Of a stretch of 64,000 bases of DNA, positions 48,333 through 58,550 are shown piece after piece. Location: assembly GCA_005473895.2 (NCBI GenBank), contig SRJI02000009.1, positions 1 to 64,000 of the forward strand, given 5' to 3'. Both the position numbers and the translations under genes were made by a program. Numbering within the stretch: the stretch's first letter is position 1; the number at the start of each line of letters is the position of its first letter. The notes under the pieces were generated by a model. The model did not search any database. It was not told where the DNA came from and worked only from the letters and a program-made list of their open reading frames with translations. Origin of the DNA: Carideicomes alvinocaridis (GTDB taxonomy: Bacteria > Pseudomonadota > Alphaproteobacteria > Rhodobacterales > Rhodobacteraceae).

Positions 48333-49598
48333 ATGATCAGGCGCTGGACTCCGCGCATAGCCGAGGATCAGGACGACGTTGCACCCAAGGGGTTCGACGA
48401 TTTCGACCTGCGTCTCGGCGATGTGCTTCGGGGCGAGCGGGCGACGATGGGCAAATCGCTGCTGGACGTTCAGCGAGAGCTGCGCATCAAGGCCGCCTAC
48501 ATCTCCGCCATCGAGAATTCCGACCCTTCCGCCTTTGACACGCCGGGCTTCATCGCCGGCTATGTCCGCTCCTACGCCCGCTATCTCGGCATGGATCCGG
48601 ACGATGTCTTCGACAAGTTCTGCACCGAGAGCGGCTTCGTTCCGGCCCACGGCATGTCGGCGCAGGCCTCCTCCATCCGCAAGCGCGAGGAAGAGGCCAA
48701 GCCGGCGGCGGCCAGCCCGGTCCGCGATCCCTTTGCCGACCCCAACACGCCCTTCGCACCGGGCGCCGAGTCGATCTTCAGCCGGATCGAGCCGGGCGCG
48801 GTCGGCTCCCTGCTGGTGCTCGTGCTGCTGATCGGCGCCATCGGCTTCGGCGGCTGGTCGGTCCTGCGCGAGATCCAGCGCGTGCAGCTGTCGCCCGTGG
48901 ACCAGACGCCGGTGGTGCTGTCCGACCTCGACCCGCTGGACAGCTCCGGCCCCGGCGGCGCAAGCGGCGAGACCTTCAAGGAAGCGACCGGCCCGTCGCC
49001 CGAGGCCTTCGACCGGCTCTACCGTCCGCAGGCGCTGGACGTGCCCGTCCTGGTAGCCCGCGACGCGCCGATCTCGACCCTCGATCCCTCGGCCATGGGC
49101 AGCTTCCGCGACGTGCAGCGCAGCCATGCGCTGGCCGAGACGGAGATGGATCCGGCGGCGGGCCCGCTGTCGCAGCAGGACGCCATCGCGCGCGCCCTCG
49201 CCGAGGCGCAGGGCGGGGTGCCAGCCCCGGCGATGCCCAAGGTGGTGGCCGACGGCGCCCCGCGCGTGGCGCTCTTCGCGGTGCGGCCCGCATGGGTCCG
49301 CGTCCGGGCGGCCGACGGCACAGTGATCTTCGAGAAGATCCTCGATGCGGGCGAGGATTACGTCCTGCCGCAGACCGAGATGCCGCCGACGCTACATGCC
49401 GGCATGTCCGGCTCGGTCTATTTCAGCCTCAACGGCGAGCTTTACGGCCCCGCGGGCAGCGGCACCCAGACGACGCGCAACGTGGCGCTGTCGACCAACG
49501 CGATCCGCGACCGCTACACCCCCGCCGATCCCGAGGGTGACCCCCAGCTTCGCAAGGTCATCGCGGAACTCGATCCCGCCCAGCGGCCCGGCCAGTAA
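48333..49598 (+). CDS. RodZ-like HTH membrane protein (DUF4115)
   Basis: RodZ links MreB to the cell-wall machinery and sets rod shape. The 421-residue protein has an N-terminal cytoplasmic HTH (LGDVLRGERATMGKSLLDVQ, ELRIKAAYISAIENSDPSAF, GFIAGYVRSYARYLGMD), a single membrane helix near 155-175 (SLLVLVLLIGAIGFGGWSVL), then a periplasmic linker and a C-terminal DUF4115 domain (AVRPAWVRVRAADGTVIFEK, LPQTEMPPTLHAGMSGSVYF). ATG 48333 has GGGCGAGG. It precedes ispG by 99 bp, the same order as in E. coli (rodZ-ispG). Confidence 0.85.
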   Translation: MIRRWTPRIAEDQDDVAPKGFDDFDLRLGDVLRGERATMGKSLLDVQRELRIKAAYISAIENSDPSAFDTPGFIAGYVRSYARYLGMDPDDVFDKFCTESGFVPAHGMSAQASSIRKREEEAKPAAASPVRDPFADPNTPFAPGAESIFSRIEPGAVGSLLVLVLLIGAIGFGGWSVLREIQRVQLSPVDQTPVVLSDLDPLDSSGPGGASGETFKEATGPSPEAFDRLYRPQALDVPVLVARDAPISTLDPSAMGSFRDVQRSHALAETEMDPAAGPLSQQDAIARALAEAQGGVPAPAMPKVVADGAPRVALFAVRPAWVRVRAADGTVIFEKILDAGEDYVLPQTEMPPTLHAGMSGSVYFSLNGELYGPAGSGTQTTRNVALSTNAIRDRYTPADPEGDPQLRKVIAELDPAQRPGQ

Positions 49599-49697
49599 GG
49601 CGAACGGGCCGCGACCCCGCGGCCCGCCGCTCGCGCCATTGCATGCCCGGCCGATGGGGCCTATGTCGGCCCTGACAGCTTCCGGAGGGCAATCCCC

Positions 49698-50828
49698 ATG
49701 ACGCTCAACCACGTCCGCCCGTGGCGCAACATCTACCGCCGCAAGTCCCGGCAGATCATGGTGGGCGACGTGGCCGTGGGCGGCGACGCGCCGATCTCGG
49801 TCCAGACCATGACCAACACTGCCACGACCGACGTGGCCGCCACCGTGGCGCAGGTCCAGGCCGCGGCAGAGGCGGGCGCCGACATCGTCCGCGTCTCGGT
49901 TCCCGACGAGGCCTCGAGCCGCGCGCTCAAGGAGATCGTGCGCGAAAGCCCGGTCCCCATCGTGGCCGACATCCACTTCCACTATCGCCGCGGGATCGAG
50001 GCGGCCGAGGCCGGGGCCGCCTGCCTGCGGATCAACCCGGGCAATATCGGCGACGAGAAACGCGTGCGCGAGGTGATCTCGGCCGCGCGCGACCATGGCT
50101 GCTCCATGCGGATCGGGGTGAATGCGGGCTCGCTGGAGCGCCACCTGCTGGAGAAATACGGCGAGCCGTGCCCCGAGGCGATGGTCGAGAGCGGGCTGGA
50201 GCATATCCGCATCCTCGAGGACAACGATTTTCACGAGTTCAAGATCTCCGTGAAGGCCTCCGACGTGTTCCTCGCCGCCGCCGCCTACCAGGGCATCGCG
50301 GAGGCGACGGACAAGCCCATCCACCTCGGCATCACCGAGGCCGGGGGGCTGATGTCCGGCACCATCAAGTCCTCCATCGGGCTCGGGAACCTGCTGTGGA
50401 TGGGGATCGGCGACACGATCCGCGTCTCGCTCTCCGCCGACCCGGTGGAAGAGGTGCGCGTGGGCTACGAGATTCTCAAGTCGCTGGGCCTGCGCCACCG
50501 CGGCGTCAACATCATCTCCTGCCCGTCCTGCGCGCGCCAGGGCTTCGACGTGATCAAGACGGTCGAGGTGCTGGAAAAGCGGCTGGAGCACATCAAGACG
50601 CCGATGTCGCTGTCCATCATCGGCTGCGTGGTCAACGGCCCGGGCGAGGCGCTGATGACCGATGTGGGCTTTACCGGCGGCGGGCAGGGGCGCGGCATGG
50701 TCTACCTCGCCGGCGCCAAGAGCCACGCGCTGTCCAACGACCAGATGATCGAGCATATCGTCGAACAGGTGGAAAAGCGCGCGGCCGAGATCGAGGCCGG
50801 CGAGGCGGAGCGCCCCGCGGCCGAGTGA
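49698..50828 (+). CDS. ispG: (E)-4-hydroxy-3-methylbut-2-enyl-diphosphate synthase
   Basis: IspG reduces MEcPP to HMBPP in the MEP isoprenoid pathway using a [4Fe-4S] cluster. The 376-residue protein has an N-terminal TIM barrel ([37 protein letters not shown]), and C-terminal cluster ligands in [12 protein letters not shown] and [13 protein letters not shown] with their Glu. Length is that of the short bacterial form. GGAGGGC precedes the ATG. It lies after the RodZ-like gene. Confidence 0.97.
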   Translation: MTLNHVRPWRNIYRRKSRQIMVGDVAVGGDAPISVQTMTNTATTDVAATVAQVQAAAEAGADIVRVSVPDEASSRALKEIVRESPVPIVADIHFHYRRGIEAAEAGAACLRINPGNIGDEKRVREVISAARDHGCSMRIGVNAGSLERHLLEKYGEPCPEAMVESGLEHIRILEDNDFHEFKISVKASDVFLAAAAYQGIAEATDKPIHLGITEAGGLMSGTIKSSIGLGNLLWMGIGDTIRVSLSADPVEEVRVGYEILKSLGLRHRGVNIISCPSCARQGFDVIKTVEVLEKRLEHIKTPMSLSIIGCVVNGPGEALMTDVGFTGGGQGRGMVYLAGAKSHALSNDQMIEHIVEQVEKRAAEIEAGEAERPAAE

Positions 50829-51159
50829 GCGGGGGTACCGCCGGGCTGCCCTGCATGGGGCCGGTGCCGGGCGGCGCGGCTCGGAGATTGGCTTGGCCGG
50901 GTCGGGCCTCGCGGGTGAACGACGCGCGTTAGACGGATCCGGTTTGTCGTCGCGGTCGCGGGGCACGTTCGTGCGTCGATCCATGTGGCCGAACTGCCTT
51001 GCGGCCTCCCGAAATTGCGGCCTATCCCTCGCCAAACCCGATCCGGGCGACTGAAACACAGTGTTTCCACCACACGCCCCCCGGAAACGTCCCTCCGCGG
51101 AGCCGCGGGCTTTGAGCGGACATGCCCTCCATGGTAGTCATATAACGTGTTTCGGGAAT
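50829..51159. other. 331-bp region between ispG and the acyltransferase
   Basis: No gene was found. TATAAC at 51141-51146 is a possible -10 for the acyltransferase, and TTGAGC at 51112 is too far from it (23 bp) to be its -35. No terminator hairpin with a T-run was seen after ispG. Confidence 0.4.
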
Positions 51160-52371
51160 GTGCCGGTGTCAGTAAGAACCGCTTCGGGTGCCAGTAAGCT
51201 GCTTTACCTCGACTCGCTGCGCGGGTTGTCGGCGCTGGTCGTGGCGGTGCATCACTTCCAGGTCAATTCACCGCTCTCCTCCTCGCTGCTGGTGGCGAAT
51301 GCCTGGGTGTTCCTCGACTTCTTCTTCGTCCTGTCGGGCTTTGTCATCGCGCTGAACTACGAGGACGGTCTGCGGACCTGGCGCGGCATCGCCAGCTTCC
51401 AGTTCGGCCGGTTCCTGCGGATCTACCCGCTGCACCTCGTGATGCTGATGGTCTTCGTCGGGATCGGGCTGGTCAAGCTGATCGCCAGCCACGAGCTCGG
51501 GCTGCACCTCGGCACGCCGGCCTTCGAGGGCGACAGCCTGGCCGCCTTCCTGCACAACCTCGCCCTGACCCAGAACCTCGCCATGGACGAGCTGAGCTTC
51601 AACAAGCCGTCCTGGACCCTGTCGGCGGAATTCTGGACCTACGTGATCTTCGCCGGGATCATCTTTCTCTGCGGGGCCAACCGGCGACTGCGGCTGGGCC
51701 TCTGCTGGGCTGTGGTGGCCATCAGCTTTGTCTGGCTGGCGGGCCACGACATGGGCGCCTCGGAAAGCCCGGTGCGCTGCCTGCACGGCTTCTTCCTGGG
51801 GGCGCTGACCTGCACGATCGCCCGGCGCCTGCCCAAGCTCGGGGCCGGCCTGCCGCTGACCCTCGTCTTCGCGCTGTTCCTCTACGCGCTCGCGGTGCAT
51901 GACTGGAACCGCACCGGGCTGGAGGCGATGGCATTTCCCTATCTCTTCGCCGGGCTCATCCTGCTCTTCGAGGCCACGCGCGAGGATGTCGCCCTGCGGC
52001 GGGCGCTGGAGCATCCTTGGCTTGTCCATCTCGGCGTGATCAGCCTGGGCGTCTACCTGATCCATTCGGCGGTCTGGTGGGTGATGCAGAACGTCGCCCG
52101 GCTATCCGGCATTTCCATGGCCTATCTCTACGATGAGGCGCAGCCCGTCCACGCTCTGGAAAGCCCGTGGGTCGTCTCCGCCCTGCTGCTGTCGGGGCTG
52201 GCGATCACCATCGGGCTGGCGCATCTGAGCTATGCCCGGATGGAGCGCCCGGTGATGCGCGCCCGCCGCCGGCTCGACCCGTTTTCGGCAGAGGCGCGGG
52301 GTCCCAAGGCGGCGGCAACCGCCGAGGCGCTCGGCCGCGGCGAGGCGCAACCGGACGCCCGGATCGGCTGA
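51160..52371 (+). CDS. Acyltransferase 3-family membrane protein
   Basis: A polytopic inner-membrane protein of about 403 residues with about ten helices and the family's N-terminal LLYLDSLRGLSALVVAVHHF (catalytic His pair in VHHF; RG motif) and YPLHLVMLMV. Such enzymes O-acetylate or O-acylate surface polysaccharides, peptidoglycan or lipids. All in-frame upstream starts are GTG; I take 51160 (then VPVSVRT) but 51166 and 51061 are possible, so the N-terminus is uncertain. The C-terminal tail (ARGPKAAATAEALGRGEAQP) is low in complexity. Target is unknown. Confidence 0.8.
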   Translation: MPVSVRTASGASKLLYLDSLRGLSALVVAVHHFQVNSPLSSSLLVANAWVFLDFFFVLSGFVIALNYEDGLRTWRGIASFQFGRFLRIYPLHLVMLMVFVGIGLVKLIASHELGLHLGTPAFEGDSLAAFLHNLALTQNLAMDELSFNKPSWTLSAEFWTYVIFAGIIFLCGANRRLRLGLCWAVVAISFVWLAGHDMGASESPVRCLHGFFLGALTCTIARRLPKLGAGLPLTLVFALFLYALAVHDWNRTGLEAMAFPYLFAGLILLFEATREDVALRRALEHPWLVHLGVISLGVYLIHSAVWWVMQNVARLSGISMAYLYDEAQPVHALESPWVVSALLLSGLAITIGLAHLSYARMERPVMRARRRLDPFSAEARGPKAAATAEALGRGEAQPDARIG

Positions 52372-52453
52372 CAGAGGGCAGGGCGGCAAGACCGCAGGAT
52401 CGTTCCCCATGGGGCAGAGGCCCGGGAAACCAATCATCAAATGCGTTGGAAAA

Positions 52454-52537
52454 TGGTGGGCGACCTAGGAATCGAACCTAGCGTGCGTCTCCGCGAGGGA
52501 GTTACAGTCCCCTGCCACACCTTGCGGCCTGTCGCCC
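52454..52537 (-). tRNA. tRNA-Tyr (anticodon GTA)
   Basis: The 84-nt gene has acceptor GGGCGAC/GTCGCCC, anticodon arm GGGGA-CTGTAAC-TCCCT with one G-T pair, a long variable arm as in class II tRNAs, T arm CTAGG-TTCGATT-CCTAG, discriminator A and encoded CCA. Anticodon GTA reads tyrosine codons. Confidence 0.97.
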
Positions 52538-52548
52538 ACTGTGCGGGG

Positions 52549-52577
52549 TGATTACCTTTGCGCCCGGACCCCGTCAA
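52549..52577 (-). promoter_or_regulatory. Candidate promoter of tRNA-Tyr
   Basis: On the minus strand TTGACG (plus 52572-52577), a 17-bp spacer and TAATCA (52549-52554) lie 12 bp before the tRNA. The -35 is strong, the -10 weak. Confidence 0.4.
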
Positions 52578-52672
52578 CCCGGAATTCGGGCGAAAATTCC
52601 GGTGAATTTCCTTGCGCCGCGGGGGGCGTCGGATCATCCTCCGCCCCTCGCGCAGGACAGCGGAGACCATGC

Positions 52673-53446
52673 ATGAAAAAGCCGAAATGGGTGATCGAGA
52701 AGGAGCAGGGAAAGAAGGCCGCCGCCGCCGAAACCGTTTGGCTTTTCGGCCTTCACGCGGTGCGCGATGCGCTGGTCAACCCGCGGCGGCAGAAGCTGCG
52801 GCTGGTGCTGACCCGCAACGCCGCCGACCGGCTGGGCGACGCGGTGGCGCAGGGCGGGCTGGAGCCCGAGATCTGCGATCCGCGCAAGTTTGCCGCCCCG
52901 CTCGATCCCGGCTCCGTCCACCAGGGCGCCGCGCTCGAGGTGAAGCCGCTGGACTGGGGCCCGCTGGACGAGGTGGCGATGGCCGGGGAGGGCGCACCGC
53001 GGCTGGTCCTCCTCGACCGCGTGACCGATCCGCATAACGTGGGCGCGATCCTGCGCTCGGCCGAGGTCTTCGGCGCGGCGGCCGTGATCGGCACCCGGCA
53101 CCATTCGGCGCCCGAGACCGGCGCGCTGGCCAAGACCGCCTCGGGCGCGCTGGAGCGTCAGCCTTACTTGCGCCTTACCAACCTGTCGGAGACGATCCGC
53201 AGCCTGCAATCCATGGGCTACCTCGTGCTGGGGCTCGACGGTGAGGCCGAGCAGACGGTGGAGGAGGCGCTGGAAGGCCGCCGCGACCGCGCCGTGGCGC
53301 TGGTGCTGGGCGCCGAGGGGCCGGGCCTGCGCCCCAAGACGAAGGAACATTGCGACGCGCTGGTGCGCATCCCCTTCGCCCGCGATTTCGGCTCGCTCAA
53401 CGTGTCGAACGCGGCGGCGGTGGCGCTATATGCCGCGCGTCCCTGA
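52673..53446 (+). CDS. rlmB: 23S rRNA 2'-O-methyltransferase RlmB (SpoU family)
   Basis: A 257-residue SpoU/TrmH methyltransferase that methylates a 23S rRNA guanosine (G2251 in E. coli). N-terminal substrate-binding domain (about 20-95; LFGLHAVRDALVNPRRQKLR) and C-terminal knot with motifs LLDRVTDPHNVGAILRSAEV, LVLGAEGPGLRPKT and IPFARDFGSLNVSNAAAVAL. Motif III has FARDFGS rather than the common M.G...S, a Rhodobacterales variant. ATG 52673 begins MKKPKWVIEKE. It lies between tRNA-Tyr and tRNA-Gly. Confidence 0.92.
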   Translation: MKKPKWVIEKEQGKKAAAAETVWLFGLHAVRDALVNPRRQKLRLVLTRNAADRLGDAVAQGGLEPEICDPRKFAAPLDPGSVHQGAALEVKPLDWGPLDEVAMAGEGAPRLVLLDRVTDPHNVGAILRSAEVFGAAAVIGTRHHSAPETGALAKTASGALERQPYLRLTNLSETIRSLQSMGYLVLGLDGEAEQTVEEALEGRRDRAVALVLGAEGPGLRPKTKEHCDALVRIPFARDFGSLNVSNAAAVALYAARP

Positions 53447-53512
53447 ACCCGGACCGACTTGAAGGCCGGGCCTGCAGGGTCTTTATCTGCCCGACAGCCC
53501 GAAGGGAGGCCC

Positions 53513-53848
53513 ATGCCGGACCATACCAAGATCGCCACCTGTTCCTATTGCGGCACCCGCGCCGCGCTGGTCCTCAGGGGGGCCGCCCGCCACGAGCTGA
53601 GCTGCGCCTCCTGCGGCGCGCCGCTCCACGACCTCAAGCGCCTGCCGTCGGAGGCCGTGCGCCACCATTCCGACAACCCCCGCCTGCCGGCGCCGGAGGA
53701 CCGTGGCCCGCGCCAGGGCAGGGCGGATCACCGCATCTTCCGCGACGAGGCGAACCGACACCGGAAACGCGCGAAAGGCAAGCGCAAGGGATTTGCCCGG
53801 CGCGTGCTCAAGGAGGCCTTCGACCTGATCGAGGATATCTTCGACTAG
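53513..53848 (+). CDS. Small zinc-ribbon protein, function unknown
   Basis: A 111-residue protein with a two-CxxC zinc ribbon near the N-terminus (TCSYCGTRAALVLRG and LSCASCGAPLHDLK), a proline/arginine linker and a basic then acidic C-terminal helix (KRKGFARRVLKEAFDLIEDI). GGGAGG precedes ATG 53513. The N-terminal ribbon could bind RNA or DNA; I recognise no characterised family. It is 66 bp after rlmB and likely cotranscribed. The next 184 bp before tRNA-Gly hold nothing recognised. Confidence 0.65.
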   Translation: MPDHTKIATCSYCGTRAALVLRGAARHELSCASCGAPLHDLKRLPSEAVRHHSDNPRLPAPEDRGPRQGRADHRIFRDEANRHRKRAKGKRKGFARRVLKEAFDLIEDIFD

Positions 53849-54032
53849 CTCGGGTTAACGCGCGGGAGCGCCTTCGTTGGCTGCCATGGCGGCGTTGATG
53901 CGTTGGTCGGTGCCTCTCCGGCCGTTGCCGAGGATCGAGCGGGGCGGCCGTTCCTCGTTTCGGACAGAGGGTGTGCCACGTCAACCCACCGCAACGTCAT
54001 CCGCGCGCTTTTGAAATCGTCTGTTCGGAAGG

Positions 54033-54108
54033 ATTGGAGCGGGTAACGGGAATCGAACCCGTAACTTAAGCTTGGGAAGCTCGCGTGATACCTTTTCACC
54101 ATACCCGC
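54033..54108 (-). tRNA. tRNA-Gly (anticodon CCC)
   Basis: The 76-nt gene has acceptor GCGGGTA/TACCCGC, D arm GTGA/TCAC, T arm ACGGG-TTCGATT-CCCGT, discriminator T and encoded CCA. Anticodon loop TTCCCAA reads GGG glycine codons. The anticodon stem CGAGC/GCTTA is weak: position 27-43 is C-A and 28-42 is G-T. Confidence 0.92.
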
Positions 54109-54121
54109 GCTCTGGACGGCT

Positions 54122-54150
54122 GAAATAGAAAAAGCCGGGCAGGAGGTCAA
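54122..54150 (-). promoter_or_regulatory. Candidate promoter of tRNA-Gly
   Basis: On the minus strand TTGACC (plus 54145-54150), an exact 17-bp spacer and TATTTC (54122-54127) lie 14 bp upstream of the tRNA. The -35 matches 5 of 6. Confidence 0.5.
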
Positions 54151-54234
54151 GAGGCGCCGGCACCCGGCCGCCGCTTTTCCTGTCCGCCCCGCCACGGCCA
54201 GGCCCGGGCGGCATGGCGGGCCGATCCAACCCCT

Positions 54235-56274
54235 TCAGCTGCGGCGACGACGGCGGCGCGGCCGGTCCTCGCCACCACCCGCGTTGAAGCTGACCGCGGG
54301 CAGGGGGACGATCTTGGAGAGTTCCGGAAAGCTGTCCGTGGCATGGGGGATCGCGTTGGCGGCGACGAAATGCTCCTGGAAGCGCGGCTCGATCGCCGTC
54401 TCCACCTTGGTGATCAGGCGCACGTTCTCCTCGATGGCGCGGCGCGCGGCAAGGTTGCAGAGCGCGAGCCGCGCCCCGGTGCCGGCCGCGTTGCCGGCGC
54501 TGGTGACCTTGTCCAGCACCACGTCGGGGATCATCCCCAGCACCATGGCGTGCTTGGGCGAGATATGGGCGCCGAAGGCCCCGGCCAGCACAACGCGGTC
54601 GATCCGGTCCACCCCCATCTCGTCCATCAGCAGCCGCGCCCCGGCATAAAGCGCCGACTTGGCGAGCTGGATCGCCCGGATGTCGCCCTGCGTCACGGTG
54701 ATCAGCGGCCCGCCCTCGGCGGTCCCGTCATGGATCACGTAGGCATGGGTCCGCCCCTCGGCGATGCAGCGCGCCGTGCCCGTGGCCTCGGCCGAGCCGA
54801 TCAGGCCCGAGGGGTCCAGCACGCCCGCCATGCGCATCTCGGCCACCGCCTCGATTATGCCGGAGCCGCAGATGCCGGTGATGCCGGTCGCCGCGGTGGC
54901 TTCGGCAAAGCCGGGCTCGTCGGACCAGAGCTCGCTTCCGATGACGCGGAAGCGCGGCTCCTTCGTCTCCGGATCGATGCGGATCGCGTCGATGGCCCCC
55001 GCCGCCGCCCGCTGCCCGCTGGAGATCTGCGCCCCCTCGAAGGCGGGTCCGGTGGGCGAGGAACAGGCCAGCACCCGCCGCTTGTCGCCGAGGATGATCT
55101 CCGCATTGGTGCCCACGTCGACGATGAGGACCAGGTCCTCGCTCTTCTGCGGCTCCTCCGCCAGGGTCACGGCGGCGGCATCGGCGCCCACATGGCCCGC
55201 GATGCAGGGCAGCAGGTAGACCTGCGCGGTGGCGGGCAGGGCGGTCAGGCCGAGATCCCGCGCCGGCAGGTCCAGCGCCGAGGAGGTGGCGAGCGCGAAG
55301 GGCGCCTGGCCCAGCTCCACCGGGTCGATTCCCAGCAGCAGGTGGTGCATGACCGGGTTGCAGACGAAGACCGCCTCGAGGATGAGCCCGGGCTCGATCC
55401 CCGCCTCGGCCGCGATCTCGGTTGTGAGCGTATCGAGCGCCTCGCGCACCGCGCGTGTCATCTCGGCATCGCCGCCGGGATTCATCATCGAATAGCTGAC
55501 CCGGCTCATCAGATCCTCGCCGAAGCGGATCTGCGGGTTCATGATGCCCGAGGAGGCGATGACCTCCCCGGTCTCGAGATCCGTCAGGTGCGCGGCGATG
55601 GTGGTGGAGCCCAGGTCGATGGCCAGCCCGTAGAGCCCCGCCTCGTGCAGGCCCGGCCAGGCGGCGACGAGCTCGGGCACGCTGTCCGCCCGGGCCTTGT
55701 GCAGGGCGACGGTGATCCGGAACTCGCCCTTGCGCAGGGTCTTCTGCAGCCCGGCGATGGCGGGCAGGTCGGCGGCGATGTCGTCGATTTCCCATTGTGC
55801 CCGGAGCGCGCGCTTCACCCGCTCCAGGTCGCCGGTGGGCTCGTGCATGTCCGGCGCGTCCACCTCGACGTAGAAGAGCCGCGTGGCCGGGTCCATCTCG
55901 ATGGCTCGAACGGCGGCGGCCTTGCGCACCACCTGCCGGTGGACCTGGCTTTCCGGGGGCACGTCGATGACCACGTCGCGCAGGATCTGCGCCTGGCAGC
56001 CCAGCCGCCGCCCCGGCTTCAGCCCGCGCTTGCGGTCATAGCGGTCCTCCACCGCGTTCCATTCCGACAGCGCATCGGGGGCGACGGTCACGCCATGTTT
56101 CGAGAATTCGCCGTAGGAGGGCGTGATCTGGCACTTGGAGCAGATGCCCCGGCCGCCGCAGACCGAATCGAGGTCCACGCCGAGGCGCCGCGCGGCGGTC
56201 AGCACCGGCGTGCCGGCGGGAAAGCGGCCGCGCTTGCCGGAGGGGGTGAAGACGACGAGGGGATCCTTGCTCAT
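54235..56274 (-). CDS. RACo-type ferredoxin/ASKHA activator of corrinoid proteins
   Basis: The protein, about 679 residues, has the domain plan of reductive activators of corrinoid proteins: an N-terminal [2Fe-2S] ferredoxin domain (about 8-95; VCGGRGICSKCQITPS with a later LGCQA), a linker region, a middle ASKHA/actin-like ATPase (YGLAIDLGSTTIAAHL, VDVGTNAEIILGD, SPTGPAFEGAQISSGQ) and a conserved C-terminus. RACo reduces Co(II) to Co(I) in corrinoid methyltransferases. Start at 56274 (MSKDPLVVF) is preferred, but 56301 is possible. No corrinoid protein or methyltransferase gene is adjacent. It ends with an arginine-rich tail (RPRRRRRRS). Confidence 0.8.
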   Translation of the reverse strand: MSKDPLVVFTPSGKRGRFPAGTPVLTAARRLGVDLDSVCGGRGICSKCQITPSYGEFSKHGVTVAPDALSEWNAVEDRYDRKRGLKPGRRLGCQAQILRDVVIDVPPESQVHRQVVRKAAAVRAIEMDPATRLFYVEVDAPDMHEPTGDLERVKRALRAQWEIDDIAADLPAIAGLQKTLRKGEFRITVALHKARADSVPELVAAWPGLHEAGLYGLAIDLGSTTIAAHLTDLETGEVIASSGIMNPQIRFGEDLMSRVSYSMMNPGGDAEMTRAVREALDTLTTEIAAEAGIEPGLILEAVFVCNPVMHHLLLGIDPVELGQAPFALATSSALDLPARDLGLTALPATAQVYLLPCIAGHVGADAAAVTLAEEPQKSEDLVLIVDVGTNAEIILGDKRRVLACSSPTGPAFEGAQISSGQRAAAGAIDAIRIDPETKEPRFRVIGSELWSDEPGFAEATAATGITGICGSGIIEAVAEMRMAGVLDPSGLIGSAEATGTARCIAEGRTHAYVIHDGTAEGGPLITVTQGDIRAIQLAKSALYAGARLLMDEMGVDRIDRVVLAGAFGAHISPKHAMVLGMIPDVVLDKVTSAGNAAGTGARLALCNLAARRAIEENVRLITKVETAIEPRFQEHFVAANAIPHATDSFPELSKIVPLPAVSFNAGGGEDRPRRRRRRS

Positions 56275-56372
56275 CTCGGCGGGCCTGTCCTGATTGTCCA
56301 TGCGGGGGACAATAGGGATTCCCGGGGCGAGCGAAAGGGCGGCAACGACAGGTCGCGGGCCGGGACCGTCGC

Positions 56373-56436
56373 AGGGGGCGCTGCCCCCTCGTCGCTGACG
56401 CTCCTCACCCCCGGGATATTTATGGTCAGAAGAAGC
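56373..56436 (-). repeat. Dispersed intergenic repeat, copy 2 (inverted)
   Basis: On the minus strand it reads TTCTTCTGACCATAAATATC then CCGGGGGTGAGGAGCG and a GGGGGCAGCGCCCC hairpin, matching copy 1 at 9496-9553 apart from a few changes. It is 99 bp upstream of the RACo start. Confidence 0.75.
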
Positions 56437-56676
56437 GCGGCCCGGCCCCTCCGGTCCCGCCTCCCTCCGCCGGCCTGCTCTCCGGGTCGACGCGCTGGCG
56501 GTTTGCGCTTCCATTGGCCCGCACTGCCCGCCTCCCGCAGCGGCCGGAGCGCCCGCCGCCGGGGATTCACCCCCGCCACCCGCCACGGGCTCACACGAGG
56601 CGCGCCGATGCGGGCGGCGGGGGCTTCTCCGGTCATGGCCATCGGCTTGGCAGCCTGTACCACGTCGTCAGCCTAG

Positions 56677-58398
<1,722 letters not shown>

Positions 58399-58550
58399 GC
58401 CGACCCGCAGAGTCGCGAAAACACCTGCGCTCTCCATGCGGAGCGGGCGCAGACACCCCCGGGCCGGTTCATTCCGTGCCGGCCCGGAGGCGCCGCAGCT
58501 CCGAGCGCCCGCGATCATTTCCGGGCCACCCGGCGGACAAACGGCGCCGC

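Noticed and set aside
51061-51159. Extended N-terminus of the acyltransferase from GTG 51061
   Set aside because: The extra 33 residues are Pro/Arg-rich without family similarity and with no ribosome site.
56608-56676. 22-codon frame ending LAACTTSSA, like a lipoprotein signal end
   Set aside because: The signal would be unusually short, the remaining mature part is five residues, and no ribosome site is seen.
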